From assembly GCF_000586435.1 (NCBI RefSeq), contig NZ_BAWH01000003.1, positions 1 to 64,000 on the forward strand: a stretch of DNA of 64,000 nt, written 5' to 3'. Shown piece by piece: positions 54,005-64,000 of the stretch (the stretch's first letter is position 1; each line of letters opens with the position of its first letter). The notes below the pieces were generated by a model. That model did no database searches. It saw only the letters and a list, made by a program, of their open reading frames with translations, and was not told the origin of the DNA. The translations under genes and the position numbers were made by a program. The DNA comes from Psychrobacter sp. JCM 18901. Its GTDB lineage: Bacteria; Pseudomonadota; Gammaproteobacteria; Pseudomonadales; Moraxellaceae.

Positions 54005-54192
54005 AGTAATCACTTCCCTTTAATCACGCTAAGCCCATCATTTATAGTATGTAGGTGCACTTCATAAATACGCTTGTCAGGTCGATATTAACGAGTATTA
54101 AATAGGTTGGCAATAGCGCTATCAACAGTAAGCTAGCGGCTATTAATAATAAGCTAACGAAAACAGAATAGAGGATTTCAAGAAACGACAGA

Positions 54193-54235
54193 CATAAAAA
54201 AGCCCAGTCACCATATGATGACTGGGCTTTTTTAT
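54193..54235. terminator. Terminator downstream of the tRNA genes
   Basis: AAAAAAGCCCAGTCA-CCATATGA-TGACTGGGCTTTTTT: a 9-bp stem with an A-run on one side and a T-run on the other. It lies past the 3' end of tRNA-Glu on the minus strand. Confidence 0.85.
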
Positions 54236-54295
54236 TGTTCGCTTATTAGTCTGATCTGATGCTAAGCAAAAGTGCTAATAAGTGACGCCGAATAG

Positions 54296-54371
54296 TGGCG
54301 TCCCCAGGGGGATTCGAACCCCCGTTACCGCCGTGAAAGGGCGGTGTCCTAGGCCTCTAGACGATGGGGAC
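54296..54371 (-). tRNA. tRNA-Glu (TTC)
   Basis: A 76-nt cloverleaf read on the minus strand: acceptor GTCCCC/GGGGAC, anticodon loop CTTTCAC with anticodon TTC, T-arm GGTTCGAATCC, and CCA encoded. It is nearly identical in plan to E. coli tRNA-Glu. It lies about 150 bp downstream of tRNA-Ala on the same strand, so they are probably one transcript. Confidence 0.96.
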
Positions 54372-54519
54372 GCATAGAGTGTTATAACCAGTGGTTACAA
54401 CGGTACTTCACAATATCAGATAGCTTATTAAATAAGCATTGCCTAGGTGCTGATATCGTCCTACTAGCGAGTATTTATTATTACGTTTCAGTAATACTGA
54501 GCGTTGCTATAAATAAGTA

Positions 54520-54595
54520 TGGTGGAGCTAAACGGAGTCGAACCGTTGACCCCTTGCATGCCATGCAAGTGCTCTACCAACTGAGCTATAGCCCC
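54520..54595 (-). tRNA. tRNA-Ala (GGC)
   Basis: 76 nt on the minus strand: GGGGCTATAGCTCAGTTGG start, anticodon stem-loop TTGCATGGCATGCAA with anticodon GGC, T-arm GGTTCGACTCC, and CCA encoded. It is upstream of tRNA-Glu. Confidence 0.96.
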
Positions 54596-54717
54596 TCGCT
54601 AAGAGTGTGCGTATTTTATGTAAGAGCGGCAGTCTTGTCAACAACTATTTTAAAAATAATGCATAAATATGCAAAAAAAAGCGATTTAGCCTATTTTAAA
54701 GGCTCAACAAGCCCAAA

Positions 54718-55084
54718 TTAGCGTGGATTTTGCTTAATGGCGATCTCTTTGAGGGCTTTATCGGTATAAAACTCTTCTTCGCTGCCATCAGAAAAAAATA
54801 ATTGCACAGCATTCCGTTGGCATATATTGACCGCCTTTTTCTCGGATCGTTCTTATACCTTTGACGCCGATGATGTCATATTCGCCCAGTTTATCTAGAT
54901 TATGCTTGGTGTAACCGCAGTAAGTGCTGTATATCCATTTTAAATCTTCGAAGTCTTGGCCCTTAGTCAGGGTCAAAGTTGCATCAAACAGCTCCTTTAC
55001 GATGGCATCATAATATTTCTGTGCTTCTTTTAGCGTGTTAAAGACATAATCTTTGCTTTCTATCGTGACGGTTTTGGCGGCCAT
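54718..55084 (-). CDS. Small DUF3223-like protein
   Basis: MAAKTVTIESKDYVFNTLKE... with a mixed alpha/beta pattern and a conserved-looking core (ATLTLTKGQDFEDLKWIYST, then CAIIFSDGSEEEFYTDKALK). The pattern recalls the DUF3223/DCL family, a resemblance judged by eye. An A7 run at 54792-54798 truncates it; with six, it ends in EIAIKQNPR at 54718, about 122 residues. The start at ATG 55084 has GGGAAT upstream. No function is known. Confidence 0.6.
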
Positions 55085-55151
55085 GTTTATTCCCAATTAA
55101 AATATTTAGTAAAAGATGTCTAATAATTTAAAGTAGTAACTGCGCTTAACG

Positions 55152-55184
55152 AAAAAAGGGCCAGAGATGGCCTGACCCTTTTAC
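55152..55184. terminator. Candidate terminator after gltX
   Basis: GGGCCA-GAGA-TGGCC with flanking A- and T-rich runs (AAAAAAGGG ... CCCTTTT) lies 60-90 bp past the gltX stop. The stem contains a small bulge. Confidence 0.55.
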
Positions 55185-55239
55185 ATTCGACAAGTTTAGC
55201 TAGTTAACTGTTTAGCAGATAAGTTATTCAGCTTCTGAA

Positions 55240-56764
55240 CTATTCAGCAGCAGCTAAGAAATCTGGCAGTTCTGCCGCTTGTTTCTCAAGTTTTTTTCAG
55301 TTTCTTTTTGCCAAGGCCGCCTAATACATCAACGGCATGACGCAAGCGAGTCAGAGTCATGTCAGCACCGATAATCGCCATAGAGTTCATGACTGGCGTC
55401 GATGAGGTGCTACCAGCGATAGCGATAAAGAACGGCGCCATAAAGTCACGCATCTTAATATCCAGGTGAGCAGCAAGGCCTTTTAGCGTGGCGTAGATAT
55501 TTTCTTCTGACCACGTTGGCAAGACTTCTAATTGCCAAAGCGCTAATTGCAGCATCTCGATAATTTGCTCAGGGGTGAGTGATTTATGAGTGAAGCTCTC
55601 AGCATTGATGTCAGGTAGGTTTTGGAAATAGAAACCACCCCAATTAACCGCATCAGACAATAGCTCGATACGTGGCTGAATCGCCGCTGCGATAGCGGTT
55701 AGCTTGTCACTGTTGCTGGCCCATTCAAGGATTTTATTCTTTAATTCTTCAGGACTAAGCGCACGTAGCCATTCTGCATTGAGCCAGTTTAATTTTTCGA
55801 TATCGAAGATAGGACCACCAAGCGACACACGCTGAATATCAAAGCTGGCAATCATTTCTTCTAGCGTAAACTGCTCAGCATCATTAGGCATTGAGTAGCC
55901 CATACGACCAAGATAGTTTAACAATGCTTCAGGTAGCACGCCTGCATCACGATAGTAGGTGATAGAGGTTGGGTTTTTGCGTTTAGACAGTTTTGACTTA
56001 TCTGGGTTACGCAATAGCGGCATATGGCAAAGCGTTGGCATTTCCCAACCAAAATAATCATAAAGTAGTTGATGCTTAGGCGCAGAGTTCAGCCACTCTT
56101 CACCGCGCATCACATGAGTGATTTCCATCAAGTGGTCATCGACGACGTTGGCTAAATGATACGTTGGCATGCCGTCTGTTTTTAACAGTACTTGCATATC
56201 GACTTGAGTCCAAGGGAACTCAACCGTACCACGTAGCATGTCATGTACCTGACAGATGCCTTCGGTAGGTACGCGCATACGAATCACGTGCGGTTTGCCC
56301 TCGCTTACCAATTGCTCGGTGGTTTCTGGTGCAAGGTGAGCACAGCGACCATCATAACGAGGGGTCTCGCCATTGGCCATTTGCTCAGCACGCATGGTAT
56401 CTAGCTCTTCACTGGTACAGAAACAGCGAAACGCATGGTCTTTTTCTATGAGTATCTCGGCGTGTCTTCTGTAGATATCGCTACGCTCGCTCTGACGATA
56501 AGGGGCGTGTGGACCACCGATATCTGGACCCTCGCTCCAATCTAGACCAACCCAGCGTAAGGCGTCCAAAATCATTTGTTCTGATTGCTCAGTCGAGCGA
56601 GTCTGATCAGTGTCTTCGATACGTAAGATGAATTCGCCACCGTGCGCTTTGGCAAAAGCCAAGTTAAACAGGGCAATATAGGCAGTACCTACGTGTGGGA
56701 AGCCAGTTGGCGATGGGGCGATACGCGTACGTACAGGGCGCGTGCTGTCAGTAGAGGTTTGCAT
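55240..56764 (-). CDS. gltX: Glutamyl-tRNA synthetase
   Basis: It charges tRNA-Glu with glutamate. Class I signature: [20 protein letters not shown]. Second signature: KLSKRK in [20 protein letters not shown]. The zinc-like cysteines CFCTS...C are present. A T7 run at 55291-55297 changes the C-terminus; with six it reads [20 protein letters not shown], ending at 55240. Corrected length is about 508 residues. tRNA-Glu is encoded 1 kb downstream on the same strand. Confidence 0.95.
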
Positions 56765-56921
56765 GATAAAAGTCTCAAAGTTTGCTATCGATATAAGCTA
56801 TTAGTATAAATAGCGATGAAAGATATGAAGTCGATGTGAAGAAATAGCGTAAAATATAGCGCTAGTATAACAGAGACATGTGATATTTTTAATGAAAAGC
56901 CCTTCTAGTGCTTGACTACAG

Positions 56922-58166
56922 GTGTATCCTTGCGATAATAATGCTAAGCAAGTCATAACTTGTTTATTTTCATCTAATTACTGGCCAGTACGGTCGTCAT
57001 CTATTGAGTTGTTTGTGTCCCTATCAAAGTCTAAGCCAAAATCGAAAGCCAGTCCTTCTGCCGCCGCTGATCTCTCTGAGTCAGTGTCTAATCCTTCTGC
57101 TATAAAGGATGCGTCTACGCAAGATGTCGATCTGGATGTTACTCACGCCCGTCATGAGGGCGATATCACGTCTGATGAATTGAGTTTTGTCCATGATGCG
57201 GTGCTGCTGCAAGAGACTGTCGCTGCGGTGCTCGGTGTAAAATCCTTGCCCAAGCAAACAGAAGGTGACCAAAATAGCTTAAATATAAGTGGTATCTACG
57301 TTGATGCGACTTTTGGTCGTGGCGGCCATAGCCGACTGCTATTAAGTCAACTCGCCGATGACGCAACACTGATTGTCTTTGACAAAGATCCGACAGCTAT
57401 CAGCGTGGCGCAAGAGCTGGCAACCAAAGACAGCCGTGTGCGTGTGGTTCACGATAGTTTTGCGACGTTGACCGACAGTCTGGCTGCTATGGGCATCACT
57501 GAAGTTGATGGCTTGATGGCGGATTTGGGCATTTCATCACCGCAGATTGATGATGGTAGTCGCGGCTTTAGCTTTATGCGTGACGGGGCAGTAGACATGC
57601 GTATGGACACCAGTCGTGGCCAGTCAGTTGCCGAATGGCTTGAAACAGTCGATGACGAAACGTTGGCCAATGTGCTTTATGAGTTTGGCGAAGAGCGTCA
57701 TAGCCGCCGTATTGCACGCGCTATCAAACAGATGGAAAGCTACGAGTCTACACTTGAGTTGGCAGAAGTGATTAAAGTCGCGCATCCTAACTGGCAACGG
57801 GGTAAACATCCAGCGACGCAAAGCTTTCAAGCCATGCGTATTTTTATTAATAATGAGCTGGGCGATGTTGACGACTTTTTAGCGCAAAGCATTCCTATCT
57901 TAAAGTCGGGCGGACAGCTTGCAGTGATTAGCTTTCACTCACTAGAAGATCGCCGCATCAAGCAGTTTTTGCAGCGTCATAGCAAAGGGCAGTATCCAGA
58001 AGACGAAAACTTGCCAATGCCGCCCAATCGTCCACGCTATTTTAGCAAGCCAAAACGTGTTGGCCCAAGCAAAGCTGAGACTAGTCAAAACCCGCGCGCG
58101 CGTAGCGCATGGTTGCGTATGGCAACGCGTACTGACACAGCTTATGAGCAGACAACAGGGTTATAG
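56922..58166 (+). CDS. rsmH: 16S rRNA m4C1402 methyltransferase RsmH (MraW)
   Basis: It methylates N4 of C1402 in 16S rRNA. Motifs: HDAVLLQETVAAVLG, YVDATFGRGGHSRLLLSQL, LIVFDKDPTAISVAQEL, LMADLGISSPQIDDGSRGFS, FQAMRIFINNELGDV, AVISFHSLEDRRIKQFL. It is about 100 residues longer than E. coli RsmH, mainly an N-terminal Ser/Ala/Asp-rich extension. The start is uncertain: GTG at 56922 or GTG at 57017 lack strong ribosome sites. It opens the division cluster. No mraZ precedes it; gltX is divergent upstream. Confidence 0.92.
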   Translation: MYPCDNNAKQVITCLFSSNYWPVRSSSIELFVSLSKSKPKSKASPSAAADLSESVSNPSAIKDASTQDVDLDVTHARHEGDITSDELSFVHDAVLLQETVAAVLGVKSLPKQTEGDQNSLNISGIYVDATFGRGGHSRLLLSQLADDATLIVFDKDPTAISVAQELATKDSRVRVVHDSFATLTDSLAAMGITEVDGLMADLGISSPQIDDGSRGFSFMRDGAVDMRMDTSRGQSVAEWLETVDDETLANVLYEFGEERHSRRIARAIKQMESYESTLELAEVIKVAHPNWQRGKHPATQSFQAMRIFINNELGDVDDFLAQSIPILKSGGQLAVISFHSLEDRRIKQFLQRHSKGQYPEDENLPMPPNRPRYFSKPKRVGPSKAETSQNPRARSAWLRMATRTDTAYEQTTGL

Positions 58167-58597
58167 AAGAACATCACGACGCCACAAGTCATAGTCGAAT
58201 ATGATTAGTGAGTTGCCTGAGGTTGCTAATGTTTGTCTAAATGATGCGCAAATGTCCTAATGGCTACGCCACTGTTAAAAATCTGTAAATATTGTCTGTT
58301 AGGCTCAGCAGTTAGTTTTTATCTGCTTAATAGTTGAATGGTTTTATATAGTATAGCCATTCAACGTGTTTGGTTGTGGTATGACATATTGATAGCCATG
58401 AGTTGTGATGATTTATGGCTCCTGAGTAAATTGGCTATTGGATGTGTTTTTTACGTTCGTTTTTTTTAAGTATGGTTTTTACACTTATAAGTGTCTTTGG
58501 TTTTATATTTATCGATGGTATGACCGAATAATGACACGTTCATCTTTCGCAATCCGTTATCTACTCTATCGTTTACGTTCACCTTTTTGAGATCGTC
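58167..58597. other. Intergenic region rsmH-ftsL
   Basis: About 430 bp, unusually long for a division cluster, where rsmH and ftsL normally abut. It contains one hairpin (GTTGAATGG 58333-58341 / CCATTCAAC 58357-58365) with no T-run. No ORF of credible length is present. A separate promoter for ftsL-ftsI-murE is plausible. Confidence 0.45.
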
Positions 58598-59080
58598 ATG
58601 GCAATATCTGACAAACCTGCGAATCGCCGCACTGCTACACCTTATAATACCGATGTCGGCGAGCTGTTCGTGCGCCGGTTCAATGTGGTGAGCATTTATG
58701 TGGTCGTGCTATTGCTATTGGCAGCCACGATTGTATGGAGTGGTATCAAAACTGCCGAAGAAGTTCAGCAATATCATCAGGACTACAAAACCTTGCAAGA
58801 CATGAAAAAACAAGAACGTAAGCTACAAGTAGAGCATCAGCGTCTATTAATTGAGCAACAAACCTTTAGCGCCACGCCGCAGATTGCCAGTCGAGCGGTT
58901 GCTGAATTGGGTATGTATTCGCCAACATTAAAGGATAAGCTGATTATCCAACCTGGCGTCGCAACTGCATTGGTGCCAGTGGTTACAGAAGACTCAGATG
59001 AGGATGCATCTGACGTCATCGGGCCACGTGTCTCTACCGATATTTCTCCTGAAGAACCAGCGACGGAGGCAGGACAATGA
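58598..59080 (+). CDS. ftsL: Cell division protein FtsL
   Basis: This bitopic divisome protein forms a complex with FtsB and FtsQ. It has a short cytoplasmic N-terminus (TPYNTDVGELFVRRFN), a single transmembrane helix (VVSIYVVVLLLLAATIVWSG), then a periplasmic coiled coil (TLQDMKKQERKLQVEHQRLL). The C-terminal tail is long and acidic (EDSDEDASDVIG). 160 residues, intact, overlapping ftsI by 4 bp. Identification rests on topology and position between rsmH and ftsI. Confidence 0.88.
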   Translation: MAISDKPANRRTATPYNTDVGELFVRRFNVVSIYVVVLLLLAATIVWSGIKTAEEVQQYHQDYKTLQDMKKQERKLQVEHQRLLIEQQTFSATPQIASRAVAELGMYSPTLKDKLIIQPGVATALVPVVTEDSDEDASDVIGPRVSTDISPEEPATEAGQ

Positions 59081-61167
59081 GTGAGAAAAAGCCTAAATCC
59101 ACCGCAAAAAACACCAGCAAAAAACCAGCCAGCGGCAAGGTAACCAAACCTCTCCGCCGAGCCAGTGCGGCTAAATCTGGTCAGACGAGCAGCAAGCCCG
59201 ATAAAGCTGCAAGCAATCGTAAGGCAAAATTGTTTGGACGCATCAAAAAAAGCGACACCCAAGGCGCTTATACCAGTGTAAAAAACCGCAAAAGCAAAAT
59301 GGTTTTTTTCGAGCAAAGCATCAGGTGCTTCTGCTCTCGGTGGTTTCGAACAAGACAAAAACCGTTTTCGTATGGTCTGGGGTCTAGCGCTGGTCATATT
59401 AGCGCTACTGATTAGCCGCGCCTATTATATTCAGGTTACCAACGCACAGTTTTATCAAGACAAAGGTAATGAGCTCATTACCAGTGAGCGTACCCAAAAG
59501 TCTTATCGCGGTATGATTACCGATCGCAATAATCTACCGCTTGCGGTCAGTGCACCGCTCGCGACAGTTTCGTTTAGTCCACATGATTATTCTCGTGAAT
59601 ATTACGAGCTAAAGCGCATCATCATTACCAATCCTAGCAGTCCACAATTACAGGCGCGTATGCAAAAGCGTCTAGATAGTATGGATCTGACAAAGTTAGC
59701 CGCTGCTGCCAATATCTCGGTCGATGAGTTGAAAAAAGTCACGGCTATTGATGACAGTATCGATGTGACCGATGAGAAAGCCGTAAAAGCTGCTTTGCCA
59801 TCTGGTGCGGGCTCACACTATTTGCCACTGCTTAATAAAGTCACACCTGAGATTGCTCAAAGCGTCAGCTCGCTCGATTTCCCTGGCGTCTACGAAAAGA
59901 ATTTCTTTCAGCGTTATTATCCACAGCCACAGTCTAATGCGCAGCTGCTGGGCTTTATGGGTCAAAACGCCAAAGATCCTGAAGGCGGTTACGAAGGCCG
60001 TGCTGGTATTGAGCGTCAGTACGAAAAAGATCTGGCAGGTGATGACGGAAAAGTTTTAGTTCTAAAAGACGCCAAACAAAACAGCCTAAAAGAAATCAAA
60101 CAGATCGAGCCAGAAGTACCTGGCAAAGATGTGGCATTGACGATTGATTCGCGCTTACAGTATTTGCTGTATAAAGAGCTAGAAAAGGCTGGGCGTTTGC
60201 AAAAAGCACGTTGGTCAACGGGTATGATCGTTGATGTGCAGACTGGTGAAGTGCTGGCACTATCAACATGGCCGTCGTTTAACTCGAACAACCTTAATGA
60301 GATGACGGGTGAAAATCAGCGTAACCGCGCACTGTTAGATGTGTTCGAGCCAGGTTCGGTGATGAAACCGTTTACCGTGGCGGCAGCGCTAGACTCGGGC
60401 AAATATACGCCAACGACTTTGATTGATACCAATCCTGGTTCGATTCGCGTACGTGGCTATACCATTCGAGATCATAATAATTTAGGTATGATTAACATGG
60501 CCACGCTATTACAGAAATCCAGTAACGTGGCCTCCACCAAGATTGCGCTATCACTGCCAGCCGATGCTATTAGTAATATGCAACGACAGTTTGGCTTTGG
60601 CTCAAAAACACCTTTGCAGTTCCCAGGTGAGGGCAGCGGTTTGATCGTCACGCCAAAAGAAAAAGAAACCTCGCGCCGTGCGACGGTTAGTTATGGTTAT
60701 GGTCTACAAGTGACATTAGCACAGGTTGCACAGGCGTACTCAGCCTAGCAGCAGGTGGGGTCATGCATCCATTAACTTTAATTAAAGATGATAAGTCGCA
60801 GCCAAGCAAACGTATTATGGCGCATGAGCAGGCAATGTCGATTGTACAGATGCTTGAGAGCGTAACTGAGCCTGGTGGTACGGCGAAAGCCGCTGCCATT
60901 GATGGATATCGCGTGGCAGGTAAGACGGGTACGTCACGACGTATCAATCCAGACGGTGGTTATTATACCGACCAGTATCGTAACGTCTTTGCTGGTATGG
61001 CACCTGCATCCAATCCAAAGCTGGTAGGCGTAATGCTTATCGAAGACCCGCGCGGTCAGATTTATGCTGGTCTAACGGTCGCCCCGGTCTTCCATAATGT
61101 GATGAAAGAAGCATTGCGATTGTATAATGTGCCTTTGGATAAGCCACTAAAAACGGAAGCGCAGTAA
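59077..61167 (+). CDS. ftsI: Penicillin-binding protein 3, septal transpeptidase FtsI
   Basis: It cross-links septal peptidoglycan and is the beta-lactam target. The N-terminus is Lys/Ser-rich and is followed by a transmembrane helix (FRMVWGLALVILALLISRAY). Active site: SVMK in FEPGSVMKPF, then SSN in QKSSNVAST, then KTGTS. Breaks: a T7 at 59303-59309 (MVFSSKASGASALGGFEQDK with six) and a missing C near 60746 (AQAYSALAAGGVMHP when restored). Corrected length is about 697 residues, with an N-terminal extension of about 100 residues relative to E. coli. Confidence 0.94.
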
Positions 61168-61233
61168 GCGTTCAATTATTTTAAATGTCCAGCTCTACTG
61201 AGCTGACACGTTTTAACTGTTTAGGATTTATCT

Positions 61234-62949
61234 ATGACTATATCATCGCTAGATAGCGCTACTGTTACTTTACAACAGCTTATAGATGCCAATAAAAGCC
61301 AGCAGCAAAAACTGCCTGAGCAGCTTATAGCGATGATAGCAGCATCGATTCAGAAAGCATCTAATCAGGTAGGTTCAGATCAATCCCAGTCTATTGCCCA
61401 TATTCCGTTTCAACAGTTTCGCTTGGACAATCGCCAATTGGAAGCGAATGACGTATTTGTCCTGTTAAAAAGTCAAACAGCCAATTCTGAAAAAAGTCGC
61501 GACTATTTACGGCAAGCCGCTGAGCAAGCCGCATTTATTCTCTCAGAAATTGACCCTAGCGTTTCGCTTAGCGAAGCAACAAATTCCTCAAATACCAGTA
61601 GTGAACCTCAGACAAATAGTATTGCTAATGCACAGCAGCACCTAGCAGCATTGCCATGCCCTGTCTTATATGTTCCTAACATTCGCGATTTTTTAGGTAG
61701 CTTAATTCAAGCACGCTTGCAATATCAGCAGCCAGTGACTCTACCGACCGTGGTTGCGGTGACTGGTACGAATGGTAAAACAACCATCAGTCAATTAGTA
61801 GCACAGCTTACTCAGTTGATGGGTCAGAGTAGTGCGGTGATGGGTACGGCAGGTAATGGTAGACTTGGTGCTCTAGTACAAGCCAGCCATACCACGGGCG
61901 ATGCGTTAGCTGTCCAGCAGTTCCTATATCAAATGGGAGTAGAGCAAGCAGAAATATTGGCATTAGAGGCCAGCTCTCACGGGTTAGATCAGCAACGCTT
62001 ACAAGGTATGCCAGTCACTGTAGCGATTTATACCAATTTGAGCCGTGACCATTTAGACTATCATGCTGATATGGCAGAATATGCCGCTGCCAAAGCCAAG
62101 CTGTTTGATAAAGCCCATTTTCCAAATTTGACCCATGCCATTATTAATATCGATGATGAGCACGCTCAAGTTATGTTAGATATGGCAAATGATAGCGGTT
62201 TGACGGTATGGACATACAGTTTGGATTCATCAAAAATTGCTACTTTTGTTGCCGCTGATATCATACCAAGTCTGCAAGGCGTCAAAATAAATCTGCGCAC
62301 TGATTTTGGTAATGAGAGAACTGACAACATAGAGATTGTCAGTCCGTTATTAGGTCGCTTCAATGTAGCCAATTTGCTCGCAGCGATAGCGGCTGTCGTA
62401 GCACTTGATACTGACTTGACTATGAATATCGAGCGTATTGCGCCTGCTGTTGCACAGTTGCAAGGTGCAGTTGGGCGTATGCAGCGTGTACCGTCAAATG
62501 ATGGCTGCTTTATCGTGGATTATGCGCATACTCCAGATGCGCTAAGCCAAGTGCTCGCAAGTTTAAAAACTCACTGTAAAGGTCAGCTTTGGGCGGTATT
62601 TGGATGCGGCGGAGATCGCGATGCAGGCAAGCGACCGTTGATGGCGCAAGCAGGTCTGGCAGGTGCTGATCAAGTTGTTTTGACCGCGGATAATCCACGT
62701 ACCGAAGATCCCAATATGATTTTGCAAGATATGCAGGCTGGTATGACAGCTGAGCAATATCAACGAACCCATATCGAGCCTGCCCGTCAAACTGCTATTG
62801 AATATGCAGTTAGTCACTCAGGTGTGGATGATATCGTGGTCATCGCAGGCAAAGGTCATGAAACCTATCAAGAGATTAATAACGTTCGCTATGATTTCGA
62901 TGACAGTGTTGTTTTGCAGCAGGCATTGAATCAGACGGGACGTGTGTAA
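61234..62949 (+). CDS. murE: UDP-MurNAc-tripeptide synthetase
   Basis: It adds the third residue to UDP-MurNAc-L-Ala-D-Glu. ATP-binding GTNGKTTISQ, LEASSHGLDQ, NLSRDHLDYH, and DNPR in LTADNPRTEDP, the motif for meso-diaminopimelate recognition. 571 residues and intact; the N-terminal domain carries a Ser/Thr/Asn-rich insert near residues 110-135. It is followed by murF after 80 bp. Confidence 0.94.
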   Translation: MTISSLDSATVTLQQLIDANKSQQQKLPEQLIAMIAASIQKASNQVGSDQSQSIAHIPFQQFRLDNRQLEANDVFVLLKSQTANSEKSRDYLRQAAEQAAFILSEIDPSVSLSEATNSSNTSSEPQTNSIANAQQHLAALPCPVLYVPNIRDFLGSLIQARLQYQQPVTLPTVVAVTGTNGKTTISQLVAQLTQLMGQSSAVMGTAGNGRLGALVQASHTTGDALAVQQFLYQMGVEQAEILALEASSHGLDQQRLQGMPVTVAIYTNLSRDHLDYHADMAEYAAAKAKLFDKAHFPNLTHAIINIDDEHAQVMLDMANDSGLTVWTYSLDSSKIATFVAADIIPSLQGVKINLRTDFGNERTDNIEIVSPLLGRFNVANLLAAIAAVVALDTDLTMNIERIAPAVAQLQGAVGRMQRVPSNDGCFIVDYAHTPDALSQVLASLKTHCKGQLWAVFGCGGDRDAGKRPLMAQAGLAGADQVVLTADNPRTEDPNMILQDMQAGMTAEQYQRTHIEPARQTAIEYAVSHSGVDDIVVIAGKGHETYQEINNVRYDFDDSVVLQQALNQTGRV

Positions 62950-63031
62950 TTGGTTGGCTCGCGTTACATGCATTAGTAAAAATTGATCATTAAATATAAA
63001 AATTAAGTAATCATCATATAAGGTAATCATT

Positions 63032-64000
63032 ATGACAGCCGACACCGATAATACTGCCCAGTCGCAAGGGCTCTATGTCTGGCAAATGGACAATCTGCTC
63101 GCAGCGACCACGTCGCTCGATGGGCAGTGGCAACTACCACAAGGCCATGCAGCAGAGCAGACGGCCTTGTCCAGTAAACGTATAGCCACCGATACCCGCA
63201 CGATAACGCCAGGTGATATATTTTTGGCGCTAAGCGGCGATAATTTCGATGGTCACGATTATATCGAGACAGCAATATCAAAAGGCGCAGTTGCCGCTGT
63301 TGTCTCGCGTCCTACCTCGTTGTCCGGCCCAAATGCTATTCCACAATTGGTAGTCAGCGATACTCGTTTGGCACTAGGTCAATTGGCAGCGTATCGTCGT
63401 CAGCAGCATACAGATTTAACCGTGATTGCTATTACGGGTTCTAGCGGCAAGACTACTTGCAAAGAAATGCTTGGCAGTATTTTTGGTAGATTGGCACCGA
63501 CCTTAATCACTCGTGGTAACCTCAATAACGATTTGGGTGTACCAATGATGCTGCTTGAGCTATCGGATCATCATCGTTATGCCATTTTAGAGCTAGGTGC
63601 AAACCATATTGGTGAGATTGCTTATACGACTGAAATCGTTCAGCCTGACGTGGCCTGTATCTTAAACATCGGTACAGCGCATTTGGGTGAGTTTGGTAGC
63701 CGCGAAGGTATTTGCCAAACCAAGGCTGAGATTTACCATACGTTGACGGACGCGCAGTTTGCGATTGTTCCTGATAAGGATGACTTTACCAATCAGCTGC
63801 GTCGTATCGCTGAAAAGCATACCCCACATGTGATTGGCTTTGGTAATACGGATGTAAGCGCAAGCCATCTAGACGTAGAGCCTGAGCGTAGCGAATTTAA
63901 GCTACATATCGGTAACCAAGTCCATGATATCAACTTGCCATTGGCAGGTGAACACAATGTCAATAATGCCTTGGCTGCTGCTGCCTGCGCGCATGCACTA
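63032..64000 (+). CDS. murF: UDP-MurNAc-tripeptide--D-Ala-D-Ala ligase (partial, runs off the window)
   Basis: It adds D-Ala-D-Ala to the peptidoglycan precursor. Open from ATG 63032 to the window edge. It starts MTADTDNTAQSQGLYVWQMD. Motifs: TDTRTITPGDIFLALSGDNF, DGHDYI, ATP-binding ITGSSGKTTCKEMLGSI, RGNLNNDLGVPMM, LELGANHIGEI, LNIGTAHLGEFG. About 323 codons are present. It is the last visible gene of rsmH-ftsL-ftsI-murE-murF. Confidence 0.94.
   Translation, partial: MTADTDNTAQSQGLYVWQMDNLLAATTSLDGQWQLPQGHAAEQTALSSKRIATDTRTITPGDIFLALSGDNFDGHDYIETAISKGAVAAVVSRPTSLSGPNAIPQLVVSDTRLALGQLAAYRRQQHTDLTVIAITGSSGKTTCKEMLGSIFGRLAPTLITRGNLNNDLGVPMMLLELSDHHRYAILELGANHIGEIAYTTEIVQPDVACILNIGTAHLGEFGSREGICQTKAEIYHTLTDAQFAIVPDKDDFTNQLRRIAEKHTPHVIGFGNTDVSASHLDVEPERSEFKLHIGNQVHDINLPLAGEHNVNNALAAAACAHAL

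Noticed and set aside
54296..54595. tRNA genes as an integration site for a second island
   Set aside because: No integrase, no direct repeat of a tRNA 3' end, and flanking genes (RhtB, DUF3223-like, gltX) look like normal chromosome.

Overview
The window looks like chromosome of a Psychrobacter-type gammaproteobacterium (Moraxellaceae). This is inferred from the AT-leaning base composition, the protein sequences and the gene sets (glmU-glmS, nusB-thiL-pgpA, rsmH-ftsL-ftsI-murE-murF); no database search was possible. It is ordinary housekeeping chromosome interrupted by one complete mobile element.

Region 1 (1-17.5 kb): an MscS-like channel, an FKBP-type prolyl isomerase lipoprotein, argA, a small exported protein, a patatin-like lipoprotein, recG, an RND efflux pair, an AraC regulator with an EamA transporter, and a zinc alcohol dehydrogenase.

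Region 2 (17568-36042): an 18,475-bp Tn7-like transposon inserted 25 bp beyond the glmS stop codon. It has 5'-TGT...ACA-3' ends, three spaced 20-bp repeats at the left end, three abutting ones at the right end, and a perfect 5-bp target duplication TCAGA. All five transposition genes are recognisable (tnsA, tnsB, tnsC, tnsD/tniQ, tnsE). The cargo is defence-like: a STAND/NB-ARC NTPase with a TPR-like tail followed by a PIN-like (DUF4935-type) nuclease; a decayed type III restriction (res) remnant; an Eco57I-type N6-adenine methyltransferase followed by a small PD-(D/E)XK protein; and a divergent Xre regulator with an unknown zinc-ribbon protein. The tnsA promoter, Shine-Dalgarno and a glmS-like terminator hairpin overlap in an unusual arrangement.

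Region 3 (36-54 kb): glmS, glmU, pgpA, thiL, nusB, ribH, hisF, a hexapeptide acetyltransferase, thrB, a glutamine amidotransferase, a YchJ-like protein, a YdjM-like hydrolase, a DUF3025 protein, acnA and a RhtB/LysE exporter. Region 4 (54-64 kb): tRNA-Glu, tRNA-Ala, a small DUF3223-like protein, gltX, and the start of the division and cell-wall cluster rsmH-ftsL-ftsI-murE-murF (murF runs off the window).

An essential caveat covers the whole window. More than 40 reading frames, including essential genes, are broken by +1 errors in A/T runs (7 or 8 where 6 or 7 restores the frame), and about ten by a missing G or C. These look like sequencing or assembly errors, so I give each gene its reconstructed full span and say where the frame breaks.
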